Positions 49,846-58,439 of a DNA stretch of 64,000 nt are shown one piece after another. The DNA is taken from NCBI GenBank assembly GCA_965223815.1, contig OZ245019.1, forward strand, positions 372,001 through 436,000, given 5' to 3'. The stretch is from HKST-UBA178 sp965223815. Its GTDB lineage: Bacteria > Pseudomonadota > Gammaproteobacteria > Chromatiales > Chromatiaceae. The notes under the pieces are model-generated. The model had not been told where the DNA came from. It worked only from the letters and a program-made list of their open reading frames with translations, and ran no database searches. The first letter of the stretch is position 1. Every line of letters starts with the position of its first letter. The translations under genes were made by a program, and so were the position numbers.

Positions 49846-51168
49846 ATGAAGGTAACGATTTTTGGTTCTGGGTATGTTGGGCTGGTTTCCGGTGCCTGTC
49901 TTGCCGACGTGGGCAATGAGGTCATCTGCGTCGATATCGATGAAGATAAGATTGGCCTCCTGAACGATGGGGAGGTGCCGATTTTCGAGCCCGGGCTGGA
50001 TCAGCTGATTCAGCGCAATAAGGAGGCGGGCCGCCTCGCCTTCACGACCGATATGGCGGCTGCGATCGATCACGGGCTGTTCCAGTTTATTGCCGTCGGC
50101 ACGCCTCCAGACGAGGACGGCTCTGCGGATCTCCAGTATGTGTTGTCGGTAGCCTCAAGTATCGGCGAGCATATGAATGAATATAAAGTGGTAATAGACA
50201 AGTCGACGGTGCCCGTTGGAACGGCTGACAGAATAAGGGTGCTACTGCAGGAGAAACTGGCGGCACGGCGCCTGTCAGGTTTGGAGTTTGATGTGGTGTC
50301 GAATCCCGAATTCTTGAAGGAAGGCGACGCAATCGATGACTTCATGAAGCCGGACCGAATCGTGGTGGGCACTGATAATCCTCGTACTACTGAGCTGCTG
50401 CGGGCGTTGTACGCGCCCTTCAATCGCAACCATGATCGTCTCATAGCGATGGATATCCGCTCCGCTGAGTTGACGAAATACGCCGCCAATGCCCTTCTGG
50501 CGACAAAAATCAGCTTCATGAATGAACTGGCCAATATCGCCGAGAGGGTGGATGCGGATATAGAGCAGGTGCGCATTGGGATTGGTTCCGATCCCCGCAT
50601 CGGATATCACTTCATATATCCCGGAATCGGTTACGGTGGATCCTGCTTCCCAAAGGACGTGCAGGCATTGGAGCGGTCGGCGAGGGAGCATGGCTATCCG
50701 GCACGTATATTGGAGGCGGTAGAGTCGGTCAATTACCGTCAGAAAGAGGTGTTGTACGAAAAAATCAGCACCCATTTCGGTGGCGACCTCGAGGGCAAGA
50801 CGATTGCGCTTTGGGGGCTCTCCTTCAAGCCCAACACAGACGACATGAGAGAGGCCCCCAGCAGAGTTTTGATGGAGGCTCTATGGAAAGCGGGGGCGCG
50901 CGTTCGTGCCCATGATCCAGCGGCTATGCGGGAGACGGCGAGGATCTACGGTGAGCGGGACGACCTGGTTCTCTGCGATTCCCCCGAGGAGGCGCTAGTC
51001 GGTGCTGATGTCCTGGCAGTCGCCACAGAATGGAAGGTGTTCCGCAGCCCGGATTTCGATCGTATTAGGGAGTTACTCAAGATACCTGCCATTTTCGACG
51101 GCAGGAATCTCTACGATCCGAAACTGCTAAAACGCAGCGGCCTGATGCATTACGCCATCGGACGCTAG
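49846..51168 (+). CDS. ugd: UDP-glucose 6-dehydrogenase
   Basis: Oxidises UDP-glucose to UDP-glucuronate with two NAD+. 440 residues. Rossmann start 'VTIFGSGYVGLVSGACLADVGNEV', 'DKSTVPVGTADR', 'SNPEFLKEGDAI' and the active-site Cys in 'GGSCFPKDVQAL' are all present. The motif set is that of the UDP-glucose enzymes (Ugd/TuaD) and not the UDP-GlcNAc dehydrogenase WbpA, although specificity cannot be read with certainty. ATG 49846 follows a GAGGCAAG site. UDP-glucuronate could enter the O-antigen or be a precursor for other acidic sugars. Confidence 0.9.
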   Translation: MKVTIFGSGYVGLVSGACLADVGNEVICVDIDEDKIGLLNDGEVPIFEPGLDQLIQRNKEAGRLAFTTDMAAAIDHGLFQFIAVGTPPDEDGSADLQYVLSVASSIGEHMNEYKVVIDKSTVPVGTADRIRVLLQEKLAARRLSGLEFDVVSNPEFLKEGDAIDDFMKPDRIVVGTDNPRTTELLRALYAPFNRNHDRLIAMDIRSAELTKYAANALLATKISFMNELANIAERVDADIEQVRIGIGSDPRIGYHFIYPGIGYGGSCFPKDVQALERSAREHGYPARILEAVESVNYRQKEVLYEKISTHFGGDLEGKTIALWGLSFKPNTDDMREAPSRVLMEALWKAGARVRAHDPAAMRETARIYGERDDLVLCDSPEEALVGADVLAVATEWKVFRSPDFDRIRELLKIPAIFDGRNLYDPKLLKRSGLMHYAIGR

Positions 51169-51267
51169 GGGAGCGCCCGTCGGTACTGGGTTCTGGCTCT
51201 CCGCTTCTTGGTCGGTTACTCGGGCAAGGGCTTTATACATTAAAGGAAAATGGCTGGATTATTCACT

Positions 51268-52299
51268 ATGAGCGCCTATCAGGAATTGCAGACTCGTCTT
51301 TTGTCTCAGCGTCACACATGGTTGGTGACTGGCGCTGCCGGATTCATCGGCTCCAACTTGGTGGAGGCGTTGCTCAAGCTCGATCAGAGAGTCATAGGCA
51401 TGGACAATTTTGCCACGGGTCACCGGCACAACATTGACCAGGCGCTTAGCGACGCCGGCTGCTCCAGCGACGGAACCGATTTCACTTTCATAGAGGGTGA
51501 TATTTGTGATCTGGATGTCTGCAGGCGAGCATGCGAGGACGTGGATTTCGTACTACACCAGGCAGCATTGGGTTCGGTGCCTCGTTCGATCGAGGATCCG
51601 GTACGCACCAACAGTGCGAATATCGATGGCTTCCTCAATATGCTGGTGGCTGCGAAAGATGGGGACGTCCGCCGCTTTATCTACGCCGCATCCAGTTCGA
51701 CTTACGGTGATCATACCGAGTTACCCAAGATAGAAGAGCGGATAGGCAATCCCTTGAGTCCCTATGCTGTTACCAAGTTGGTCAATGAACTCTACGCTGG
51801 CGTCTTTTCTGCAACCTACAACCTGGAAACCATCGGGCTGCGCTACTTCAATATTTTTGGCAAGCGCCAAGATCCCGAGGGCGCCTATGCGGCGGTGATT
51901 CCCAAATGGGTGTCCGCGGTGCTGGCAGGGGAGGAGGTATTCATCAATGGTGACGGCGAGACCAGCAGGGACTTCTGCTATATCGACAATACCATACAGG
52001 TTAACCTGCTGGCGGCGTTGAGCGAGAATCCTGAGGCGGTTAACCAAGTCTATAATGTTGCTTTGAACGACAGGACCAGTCTCAACAAGCTTTTCGAAAT
52101 GATCCAGGAACGTCTCATTTCCCGGCGTCCCAGTCTGCAGCCGGTCAAGCCCACTTACCGTGACTTTCGTGCCGGGGATGTTCGTCATTCCCAAGCCGAT
52201 ATCGGAAAAGCGTGCCGTCTCCTCGGCTACCAGCCCAGCCACCGCATCGGTGAAGGTCTGGATGAGGCGATGGACTGGTATGTGGCGGCCTTGGGCTGA
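51268..52299 (+). CDS. wbpP: UDP-GlcNAc 4-epimerase, WbpP type
   Basis: Short-chain dehydrogenase/epimerase that interconverts UDP-GlcNAc and UDP-GalNAc (or the uronic acid forms). 343 residues from ATG 51268. Very similar to P. aeruginosa WbpP: 'VTGAAGFIGSNLVEALLKLDQRVIGMDNFATGHRHN', 'HQAALGSVPRSIEDP', the catalytic Ser in 'AASSSTYGDH', Tyr and Lys in 'SPYAVTKLVNELY', and 'GDGETSRDFCYIDNT'. The ATG at 51250 is also open but has its AAGGA only two bases away, so the start at 51268, which aligns with WbpP, is preferred. Between this gene and the next lie 265 bases with a candidate promoter. Confidence 0.9.
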   Translation: MSAYQELQTRLLSQRHTWLVTGAAGFIGSNLVEALLKLDQRVIGMDNFATGHRHNIDQALSDAGCSSDGTDFTFIEGDICDLDVCRRACEDVDFVLHQAALGSVPRSIEDPVRTNSANIDGFLNMLVAAKDGDVRRFIYAASSSTYGDHTELPKIEERIGNPLSPYAVTKLVNELYAGVFSATYNLETIGLRYFNIFGKRQDPEGAYAAVIPKWVSAVLAGEEVFINGDGETSRDFCYIDNTIQVNLLAALSENPEAVNQVYNVALNDRTSLNKLFEMIQERLISRRPSLQPVKPTYRDFRAGDVRHSQADIGKACRLLGYQPSHRIGEGLDEAMDWYVAALG

Positions 52300-52406
52300 A
52301 TACAGTACTGCGAACAGCCTAAGCCACTAGCGCAGAACTTTTTTTATCTTTTCCAATCAATGGATCGAAATGCGCGATGCTGTGTCGTTGTTGAATTCCC
52401 GCGGGT

Positions 52407-52412
52407 TATAAT
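52407..52412 (+). promoter_or_regulatory. Candidate -10 box of the O-antigen operon
   Basis: A perfect TATAAT about 150 bases before the 4,6-dehydratase start. A -35 box at the right distance is not clear. The long untranslated leader would allow antitermination control, which is common for O-antigen operons; a GTAGCTTGC string at about 52449-52457 only weakly recalls the RfaH ops site. Confidence 0.35.
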
Positions 52413-52564
52413 TCGTCTTTCCCGATATGCGATTAATGGGGTGGCCCCGTAGCTTGCGAGATTAGTTGTAGAGCCAGCGTGCAAACTTTGGAGTCTCTTC
52501 AGGGATATTGTTTCTTGCCATATAGCGTAGTTGGTTTACCTTCGGCTTGATAGGATTGAATGGG

Positions 52565-54490
52565 ATGAAACCGGGTACCAATTTGCTGCCCCAACGATTC
52601 AGGTCCCAGGGGGTGGCGATCGCTCATGACCTGATTGTGGTACCGATTGCTTGGTATCTTGCTTTTTGGTTGCGGTACAATCTGGGCGCCTTTCCCCCGG
52701 GCATAGACAAGGTTATTTTCAACACCCTATTGGTGGTCCTGCCAGTGCAGGCGACCATTTTTATGATCTTTGGTTTGTACCGCGGGATCTGGCGATTTGC
52801 CTCTTTGCCGGATATTGTGCGTATTATCAAGGCCGTGGCAGTCGGGGGAGTAGCAAGTCTGGCGGTGCTCTTTTTGCTGGTTCGTGCTGAGGGATTACCA
52901 CGCTCAGTGCCCATTATATACAGCCTGTTGCTCATTCTGATGCTCAGTGGGTCGCGGCTGCTCTATCGCTGGATCAAGGACCGCAATATCTATCTTCCAA
53001 GTGGCGAACGGGTGCTTATCGTCGGTGCCGGACTTGCCGGCGAAATGCTTGCGAGAGATCTCCTCAGAAATCAGCGGGAGGCCTACCGGCCGGTGGCATT
53101 CGTCGATGATAATCTGCGCCGCAAGGGGAGGGATATACACGGGATTCCAATCGTCGGAAACATTGAGGAGATTCCCGCGGTCATCGATCGCCTGGATATC
53201 GATGTCATCATGATAGCCATCCCGTCCGCAAAGTCCCAACAGATTCGTAGAGTGGTGGAACGCTGTGAAACGGCCGGCGTGCCTTTCCGCTCGGTACCCC
53301 ACCTTCAGGATCTGATGTCCGGTAATGTCAAGATCAATGAACTACGTGAAGTCTCTATCGAGGACCTGCTCGGCCGCGAGGCCGTATCCCTAGACTGGGA
53401 GGGCATACGCCAAGCAATTGCCGGAAAGACCATCCTGGTTACCGGGGGCGGCGGCTCAATCGGATCGGAACTGTGCAGGCAGCTCGCCAAGATGGAGCCT
53501 GATTGCATCGTCGTTTTGGATCACAGTGAATTCAATCTCTACTCCATCCAGATGGAATTGTTGGAGAGCTACCCGGATTTGTGTTTGGTCTGCAGTCTTG
53601 GCGATGTTACCGACCGGGTCTTTATCGATACGGTTTTCGGGCGGCATCAGCCCGATGTCGTGTTTCATGCCGCGGCCTATAAGCATGTTCCCCTGCTCGA
53701 GTCGCAGATTAGGCAGGCGATACGAAACAATGTAATCGGCACACGCATTTTAGCGGAAGCCGCAGACGCCGCAGGGTGCGGTGTATTCGTGCTCGTTTCG
53801 ACGGACAAGGCGGTGAACCCGGCAAATATTATGGGGATGACCAAGCGCGTTGCAGAGCTTACTTGCCAGAACCTGAATGAGCACTCCACCACACTCTATA
53901 TCACCGTTCGTTTCGGGAACGTACTGGATTCGGCGGGTAGTGTTATTCCTCTCTTCAGGAAGCAGATAGCGGCGGGTGGGCCGGTGACCGTGACCGATCC
54001 CCGGATGGAGCGGTACTTCATGACCATACCCGAGGCCTGCCAGCTGATTATGCAGACGTTGGTCATGGGGGAGGGCGGTGAGATATTTGTCCTGGACATG
54101 GGGGCGGCCGTCAGGATCCGCTATCTGGCAGAACAGATGATTCTGTTATCGGGGAAAGTCCCTGATGAAGATATCAAGATCGAATACATCGGGCTGAGAC
54201 CGGGGGAAAAGCTCTTTGAGGAGCTATTTCACGAAAAGGAAGCATTGCAGCCAACCACACACAAAAAGTTGTTTCTAGCCAAGTTCCGCCGCGTGGAGTG
54301 GGATTGGCTCAACCAGGTCCTGGATGAGATGGTCACGGGGTGCGGGCGCATGGATGACTCGTTTCTTCTCGAGCGTCTTCGCAAACTGGTCCCTGAGTAT
54401 CTGGAGCAGTGTACGGATGAAGTCGCGACGCCGGGGCCGTCTCGACCGGGGGCCAAAGGCATAGTGGCCGACGAGTTGGAACCGGGATGA
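52565..54490 (+). CDS. UDP-GlcNAc 4,6-dehydratase, WbpM/PglF type
   Basis: A 641-residue membrane-bound nucleotide-sugar dehydratase making UDP-4-keto-6-deoxy-GlcNAc. Four N-terminal membrane helices (to about residue 130) are followed by a Rossmann domain ('VLIVGAGLAGEMLARDLL') and the catalytic domain ('TILVTGGGGSIGSELCRQLAKM'). The Ser-Met-Lys catalytic triad of large dehydratases is in 'LVSTDKAVNPANIMGMTKRVAEL'. 'AAYKHVPLLE' is also typical. ATG 52565 has AGGA about nine bases upstream. Its product is the common start for bacillosamine, FucNAc and QuiNAc; the PglC/D/E-like genes at 62.4-64 kb suggest bacillosamine. Confidence 0.9.
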   Translation: MKPGTNLLPQRFRSQGVAIAHDLIVVPIAWYLAFWLRYNLGAFPPGIDKVIFNTLLVVLPVQATIFMIFGLYRGIWRFASLPDIVRIIKAVAVGGVASLAVLFLLVRAEGLPRSVPIIYSLLLILMLSGSRLLYRWIKDRNIYLPSGERVLIVGAGLAGEMLARDLLRNQREAYRPVAFVDDNLRRKGRDIHGIPIVGNIEEIPAVIDRLDIDVIMIAIPSAKSQQIRRVVERCETAGVPFRSVPHLQDLMSGNVKINELREVSIEDLLGREAVSLDWEGIRQAIAGKTILVTGGGGSIGSELCRQLAKMEPDCIVVLDHSEFNLYSIQMELLESYPDLCLVCSLGDVTDRVFIDTVFGRHQPDVVFHAAAYKHVPLLESQIRQAIRNNVIGTRILAEAADAAGCGVFVLVSTDKAVNPANIMGMTKRVAELTCQNLNEHSTTLYITVRFGNVLDSAGSVIPLFRKQIAAGGPVTVTDPRMERYFMTIPEACQLIMQTLVMGEGGEIFVLDMGAAVRIRYLAEQMILLSGKVPDEDIKIEYIGLRPGEKLFEELFHEKEALQPTTHKKLFLAKFRRVEWDWLNQVLDEMVTGCGRMDDSFLLERLRKLVPEYLEQCTDEVATPGPSRPGAKGIVADELEPG

Positions 54491-54629
54491 TCGATGCGGC
54501 CGGATGTGTAGTGTTTTACCGGTCAGGCATCAAGTAAGGGTAAGTTTTGCCTTAAACAGAGATGCCGAACTTAGGGGAGTGCGGCATAGCCTCTCCGCCC
54601 ATAACTTAATACTGTATAAGAGAGTGCTC

Positions 54630-55691
54630 ATGTTTAGAAACATTTCTCCGATCATTGATCGAAAAATCAAGATCGGCTTGGTTGGCTGTGGCAGGATTTC
54701 GGGTAAGCACTTCGATGCGATTGAGGCCCATGCCGAACACCTGGATCTGGTTGGTGTCTGCGATAATGATGCGGAGCGATTGCGTAAAGCCGTATCAAGT
54801 ACCGGTGCTCAGGGCTATGGTGCACTTGAGGATCTACTTGAAGGAGCATCACCGGATTTGGTCGTATTGACGACGCCAAGCGGCCTGCACCCGGATCAGG
54901 CCTGTACTATAGCTGCTGCCGGTCGGCATGTGATGACGGAAAAACCCATGGCCACCCGCTGGCAGGATGGCATCCGCATGGTCGATGCCTGCGATGAGGC
55001 GGGCGTCAGGCTCTTCGTCGTCAAACAGAATCGTCGCAATGCTACGCTGCAACTGCTTAAGAAAGCCGTGGAGCAGAAGCGGTTTGGGCGGATTTATATG
55101 GTTGTGATCAATGTCTTCTGGACTCGACCTCAGTCTTATTACGATATGGACAAATGGCGTGGTACCTGGGAGTTTGACGGTGGGGCATTGATGAACCAAG
55201 CCAGCCACTACGTGGATTTATTGGATTGGCTGATCGGTCCTATAGAGAGCATTCAGGCCTATACCGGTACCCTTGAGCGTAATATCGAAGTCGAAGATAC
55301 GGCGACCATGGGAGTTCGCTGGCGATCCGGTGCCATGGGTTCAATGAACGTAACCATGCTCACTTATCCCAAGAATCTGGAGGGTTCCATCACTATTATC
55401 GGCGAGAAGGGAACGGTGCGTGTCGGCGGGGTGGCGGTGAACGAGATTCAACACTGGGAGTTCGAGGAACCCCAGGAAGACGATGAGCGAATCCGCGAGG
55501 CAAATTACGAGACCACATCCGTGTATGGATTTGGCCATCCGCTCTATTATGACAATGTGATCCGAACGCTTCGGGGTGAGTGTGAGCCTGAGACCGATGG
55601 CCGTGAAGGGCTGCGTTCCCTGGAAACCCTGATTGCTGCCTACCTCTCTTCCCGCAACGGCACTCGGGTGCCCTTACCGCTGGAGTATTGA
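54630..55691 (+). CDS. wbpB: UDP-GlcNAcA 3-oxidase, WbpB/WlbA type
   Basis: Gfo/Idh/MocA-fold NAD-dependent oxidoreductase of 353 residues. 'IKIGLVGCGRISGKHFDAIE' is the nucleotide site, 'EKPMATRWQDGIRMVDAC' the catalytic EKP motif, and 'GGALMNQASHYVDLLDWLIGP' a family block. With WbpE and WbpD, encoded directly downstream, it converts UDP-GlcNAcA to UDP-GlcNAc(3NAc)A: this enzyme oxidises C3. ATG 54630 is chosen from the homologue start; the open frame runs back to 54504. It lies ten bases before wbpD. Confidence 0.87.
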   Translation: MFRNISPIIDRKIKIGLVGCGRISGKHFDAIEAHAEHLDLVGVCDNDAERLRKAVSSTGAQGYGALEDLLEGASPDLVVLTTPSGLHPDQACTIAAAGRHVMTEKPMATRWQDGIRMVDACDEAGVRLFVVKQNRRNATLQLLKKAVEQKRFGRIYMVVINVFWTRPQSYYDMDKWRGTWEFDGGALMNQASHYVDLLDWLIGPIESIQAYTGTLERNIEVEDTATMGVRWRSGAMGSMNVTMLTYPKNLEGSITIIGEKGTVRVGGVAVNEIQHWEFEEPQEDDERIREANYETTSVYGFGHPLYYDNVIRTLRGECEPETDGREGLRSLETLIAAYLSSRNGTRVPLPLEY

Positions 55692-55701
55692 GGAAGACCG
55701 T

Positions 55702-56283
55702 ATGAAATACCAAGCCCATGAAACCGCCATCGTAGATCCGGGGGCTCAGATCGGGGACGATACTCGCATCTGGCATTGGGTCCATGTCTGCGCTGGTGCG
55801 GTTATAGGTAGCGGCTGCAGCCTGGGACAGAATGTATTTGTGGGCAACCGGGTTCGAATCGGTGACAACGCCAAAATCCAAAACAATGTGTCTATCTATG
55901 ACAATGTCTATCTTGAGGAGGATGTATTCTGCGGTCCAAGCATGGTCTTTACCAATGTTTATAATCCAAGATCTGCCGTCTCCCGCAAAGAAGAGTATCG
56001 TGATACGCGGGTTGGGCGCGGCGCCACTCTCGGAGCCAACTGCACAATTGTTTGTGGCATAGAAATTGGTGAATTTGCGTTTGTGGCAGCGGGTGCCGTA
56101 GTGAATCGGGATGTGGTGCCTTTTGCTTTGATGGCAGGGGTGCCGGCGCGTCAGATTGGTTGGATGAGTCGCTACGGGGAACGGCTCGACATGCCTCTGG
56201 AGGGCGACGCCAGTGCGATTTGCCCCCACACCGGTGATACCTACTATTTGCATAAGGGTATTTGCCGATTGCAAAAAGTGTAG
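55702..56283 (+). CDS. wbpD: N-acetyltransferase, WbpD/WlbB type
   Basis: Left-handed beta-helix acetyltransferase of 193 residues. The hexapeptide repeats run from 'GAQIGDDTRIWHWVHVCAGAVIGSGCSLGQNVFVG' to 'EIGEFAFVAAGAVVNRDVVPFALMAGVPARQIG', the usual end of the helix, followed by a C-terminal segment with 'ICPHTGDTYYL'. It acetylates the 3-amino group to give UDP-GlcNAc(3NAc)A. ATG 55702 has AGGAAG six bases upstream, and sits ten bases after wbpB. Confidence 0.88.
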   Translation: MKYQAHETAIVDPGAQIGDDTRIWHWVHVCAGAVIGSGCSLGQNVFVGNRVRIGDNAKIQNNVSIYDNVYLEEDVFCGPSMVFTNVYNPRSAVSRKEEYRDTRVGRGATLGANCTIVCGIEIGEFAFVAAGAVVNRDVVPFALMAGVPARQIGWMSRYGERLDMPLEGDASAICPHTGDTYYLHKGICRLQKV

Positions 56284-56369
56284 GCGAGGATTTTTCATCT
56301 TGAAAAACACCTGCGCACAAGATTTTGAGTCGGTATGGATCCTGCTGGATCAGCGAAGGAATTGAAATA

Positions 56370-57449
56370 ATGAATTTTGTGGATTTGAAGGCGCAGTATG
56401 CGCGAATACAGCCAAGGATACAGAGTCGCATAGATAGCGTACTGAATCACGGGCAGTATATCATGGGACCCGAGGTCGCCGAATTGGAGTCGGCCCTAGC
56501 GGATTTTGTCGGTGTCAGCGACTGCATTGGTGTTTCCTCAGGAACCGATGCGTTGTTGGTGGCGATGATGGCACTGGGTGTGGGGCCAGGTGACGAGGTG
56601 ATCACCACTCCTTTCACCTTCATTGCGACTGGAGAGATGATCGCCCTGTTGGGGGCCACCCCGGTGTTCGTGGACATTGATTCCCGCACCTACAATCTGG
56701 ATCCGGAGAGAATCGCCAACGCCGTCACGCCAAAGACCAAGGCGATTATGCCTGTGAGTCTGTACGGTCAGTGCGCAGATTTTGATGCTATTAACGAGAT
56801 CGCCGATAGATACGGCTTGCCAGTGATCGAGGATGCAGCTCAAAGCCTCGGGGCCACCTACAAAGGTCGGCAGTCATGTAGTCTTTCCACCATTGGGTGC
56901 ACCAGCTTTTTTCCCTCCAAGCCCTTGGGGGGGTACGGTGACGGTGGTGCCTGTTTCACCAACGATCAAGATTTGGCCAAGGTCATGCGCGAGATTCGAA
57001 ACCATGGGCAGGATCGTCGCTATCATCATCCCCGGATCGGCCTGAACGGCAGAATAGATACATTGCAGGCTGCGATCTTGCTCGCAAAGCTGGAGATTTT
57101 TCCCGAGGAGGTGGCGTTGAGGGGCACAATAGGTGCCCGCTACTCGCAGTTGATATCCCAGCAATGGCCCGACGTGGTGGTACCGTATATCGCGGAGGGA
57201 AATACCAGTGTGTATGCACAGTACACCCTTCAAGTCGATGACCGGTCCGCCACTATTGAGCAGATGAATGGCCGGGGTATACCCTCCGCCGTGCATTATC
57301 CGGTACCCCTGAATAAGCAGCCTGCATTGCAAACCGAACGTTTTGATTTGGCAGTCTCCGAGAGGCTCGCGCAGCGGGTTGTTTCACTGCCCATGCATCC
57401 CTACTTGACGGAAGAAGATCTAGTGAGAATTGTCGAAAGCCTGGGTTAA
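56370..57449 (+). CDS. wbpE: 3-aminotransferase, WbpE/WlbC type
   Basis: PLP-dependent sugar aminotransferase of the DegT/DnrJ/EryC1/StrS family, 359 residues. 'GVSSGTDALLVAMMALGVGPGDEVITTPFTFIAT' and the Schiff-base lysine in 'SFFPSKPLGGYGDGGACFTND' are clear. It adds an amino group at C3 of the 3-keto sugar made by WbpB, using glutamate, whose 2-oxoglutarate product recharges WbpB in the known pathway. ATG 56370 follows AAGGA. The order is B-D-E, as in P. aeruginosa. Confidence 0.89.
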   Translation: MNFVDLKAQYARIQPRIQSRIDSVLNHGQYIMGPEVAELESALADFVGVSDCIGVSSGTDALLVAMMALGVGPGDEVITTPFTFIATGEMIALLGATPVFVDIDSRTYNLDPERIANAVTPKTKAIMPVSLYGQCADFDAINEIADRYGLPVIEDAAQSLGATYKGRQSCSLSTIGCTSFFPSKPLGGYGDGGACFTNDQDLAKVMREIRNHGQDRRYHHPRIGLNGRIDTLQAAILLAKLEIFPEEVALRGTIGARYSQLISQQWPDVVVPYIAEGNTSVYAQYTLQVDDRSATIEQMNGRGIPSAVHYPVPLNKQPALQTERFDLAVSERLAQRVVSLPMHPYLTEEDLVRIVESLG

Positions 57450-57530
57450 TCATATTGCGTTGGAAATAATTTTGGTTGCTCAACTTGAACAGGTTTCGAG
57501 TAGAAATCCTGAAAAGACTTCGGAAACTAC

Positions 57531-58433
57531 ATGAAAAAAGATGGTATCGATTATTTGACTGCAGTTTCACTGAATGCAAAAGTATTTTTGCCAGCGTTAT
57601 TGCTTTTTTGGCTACTAGGTATAGCGTGGACAGTGTTTGCTCCAGAGCGGTATCGGTTATATGCAGTGGTGTCCGTGGGATCAGAAAGTCAAGCTACAGG
57701 TAAAGTTGGAAAGGGTGGATATATGGAGCAGGCCCCCGCCTATTTGGAGCCGCCGGCATCGGTTGTATTACGCCTGAAACAAGTAATATATCCACAAGTG
57801 CTGTTGGAGTATAAAAAGAATTTTGCGCAGTTGAGTAAGATTCCAGTGACGATCAAGGAAGAGCGCGATACTGGAATAGTCGTTCTGGAAGCGAGAGTGA
57901 CCAAGGAACAGGCGTCTCATGTAAAGCGTATGATGGACGCCATTGTTGCGGAGTTGTTACGTCAACACGATCGGATCTCTCGCGCCAAGACGGGGGTGTT
58001 ACAACGGGATTTGCAGTCAGTGAACGACCTGATGTTGGCGCTTGACGAAAAAGGGCAAAAGGCAGCGGATCTCATCAATGAATTGCAGCGCAGTCAGGCA
58101 AATTTAGCAGCGGATCCGGTCGTGAATGAGGCTCGGGAGTTTATGTCGCTATCCAGGGTGGTTTCTGTTGTGCAGACGACAAGCAATATTGAGAACTTGC
58201 AGAGCAAGTTAGCGGTGAGAAAGCGGGAATTAGAACAAGCTTTGGCAGCCGCCAAAGCGACCGAGATCGAATTGGAGCCAAATGCCGACTTCTCCCGACC
58301 CCACGGGGCCAGCTTGCTGTTAAAGCTCATCATTATTTTTATTCTTGGTCTCCTGCTGGCAGTGGCGGTTGTCTGGGTCCTTGAACTTGTGCGATCTGTC
58401 AGGAAGAGACGATCCCAAATTGTCGAGCCCTAG
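57531..58433 (+). CDS. wzz: Wzz-like chain length regulator
   Basis: A 300-residue polysaccharide co-polymerase type 1 protein: N-terminal membrane helix (about residues 17-37), a long periplasmic helical part with coiled coils ('AKTGVLQRDLQSVNDLMLALDEKGQKAADLINELQRSQANLAA'), and a C-terminal helix ('LLLKLIIIFILGLLLAVAVVWVLELV'). The Pro-rich motif before the second helix is not clear ('FSRPHGASLL'). It sets O-polysaccharide length with Wzy. The gene and the three after it look more AT-rich than their surroundings. It is six bases ahead of wzx. Confidence 0.75.
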   Translation: MKKDGIDYLTAVSLNAKVFLPALLLFWLLGIAWTVFAPERYRLYAVVSVGSESQATGKVGKGGYMEQAPAYLEPPASVVLRLKQVIYPQVLLEYKKNFAQLSKIPVTIKEERDTGIVVLEARVTKEQASHVKRMMDAIVAELLRQHDRISRAKTGVLQRDLQSVNDLMLALDEKGQKAADLINELQRSQANLAADPVVNEAREFMSLSRVVSVVQTTSNIENLQSKLAVRKRELEQALAAAKATEIELEPNADFSRPHGASLLLKLIIIFILGLLLAVAVVWVLELVRSVRKRRSQIVEP

Positions 58434-58439
58434 TTTTCT

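Noticed and set aside
52449..52457. Possible RfaH ops element (GTAGCTTGC)
   Set aside because: The bases before GTAGC do not match the ops consensus, so the likeness is too weak to list.
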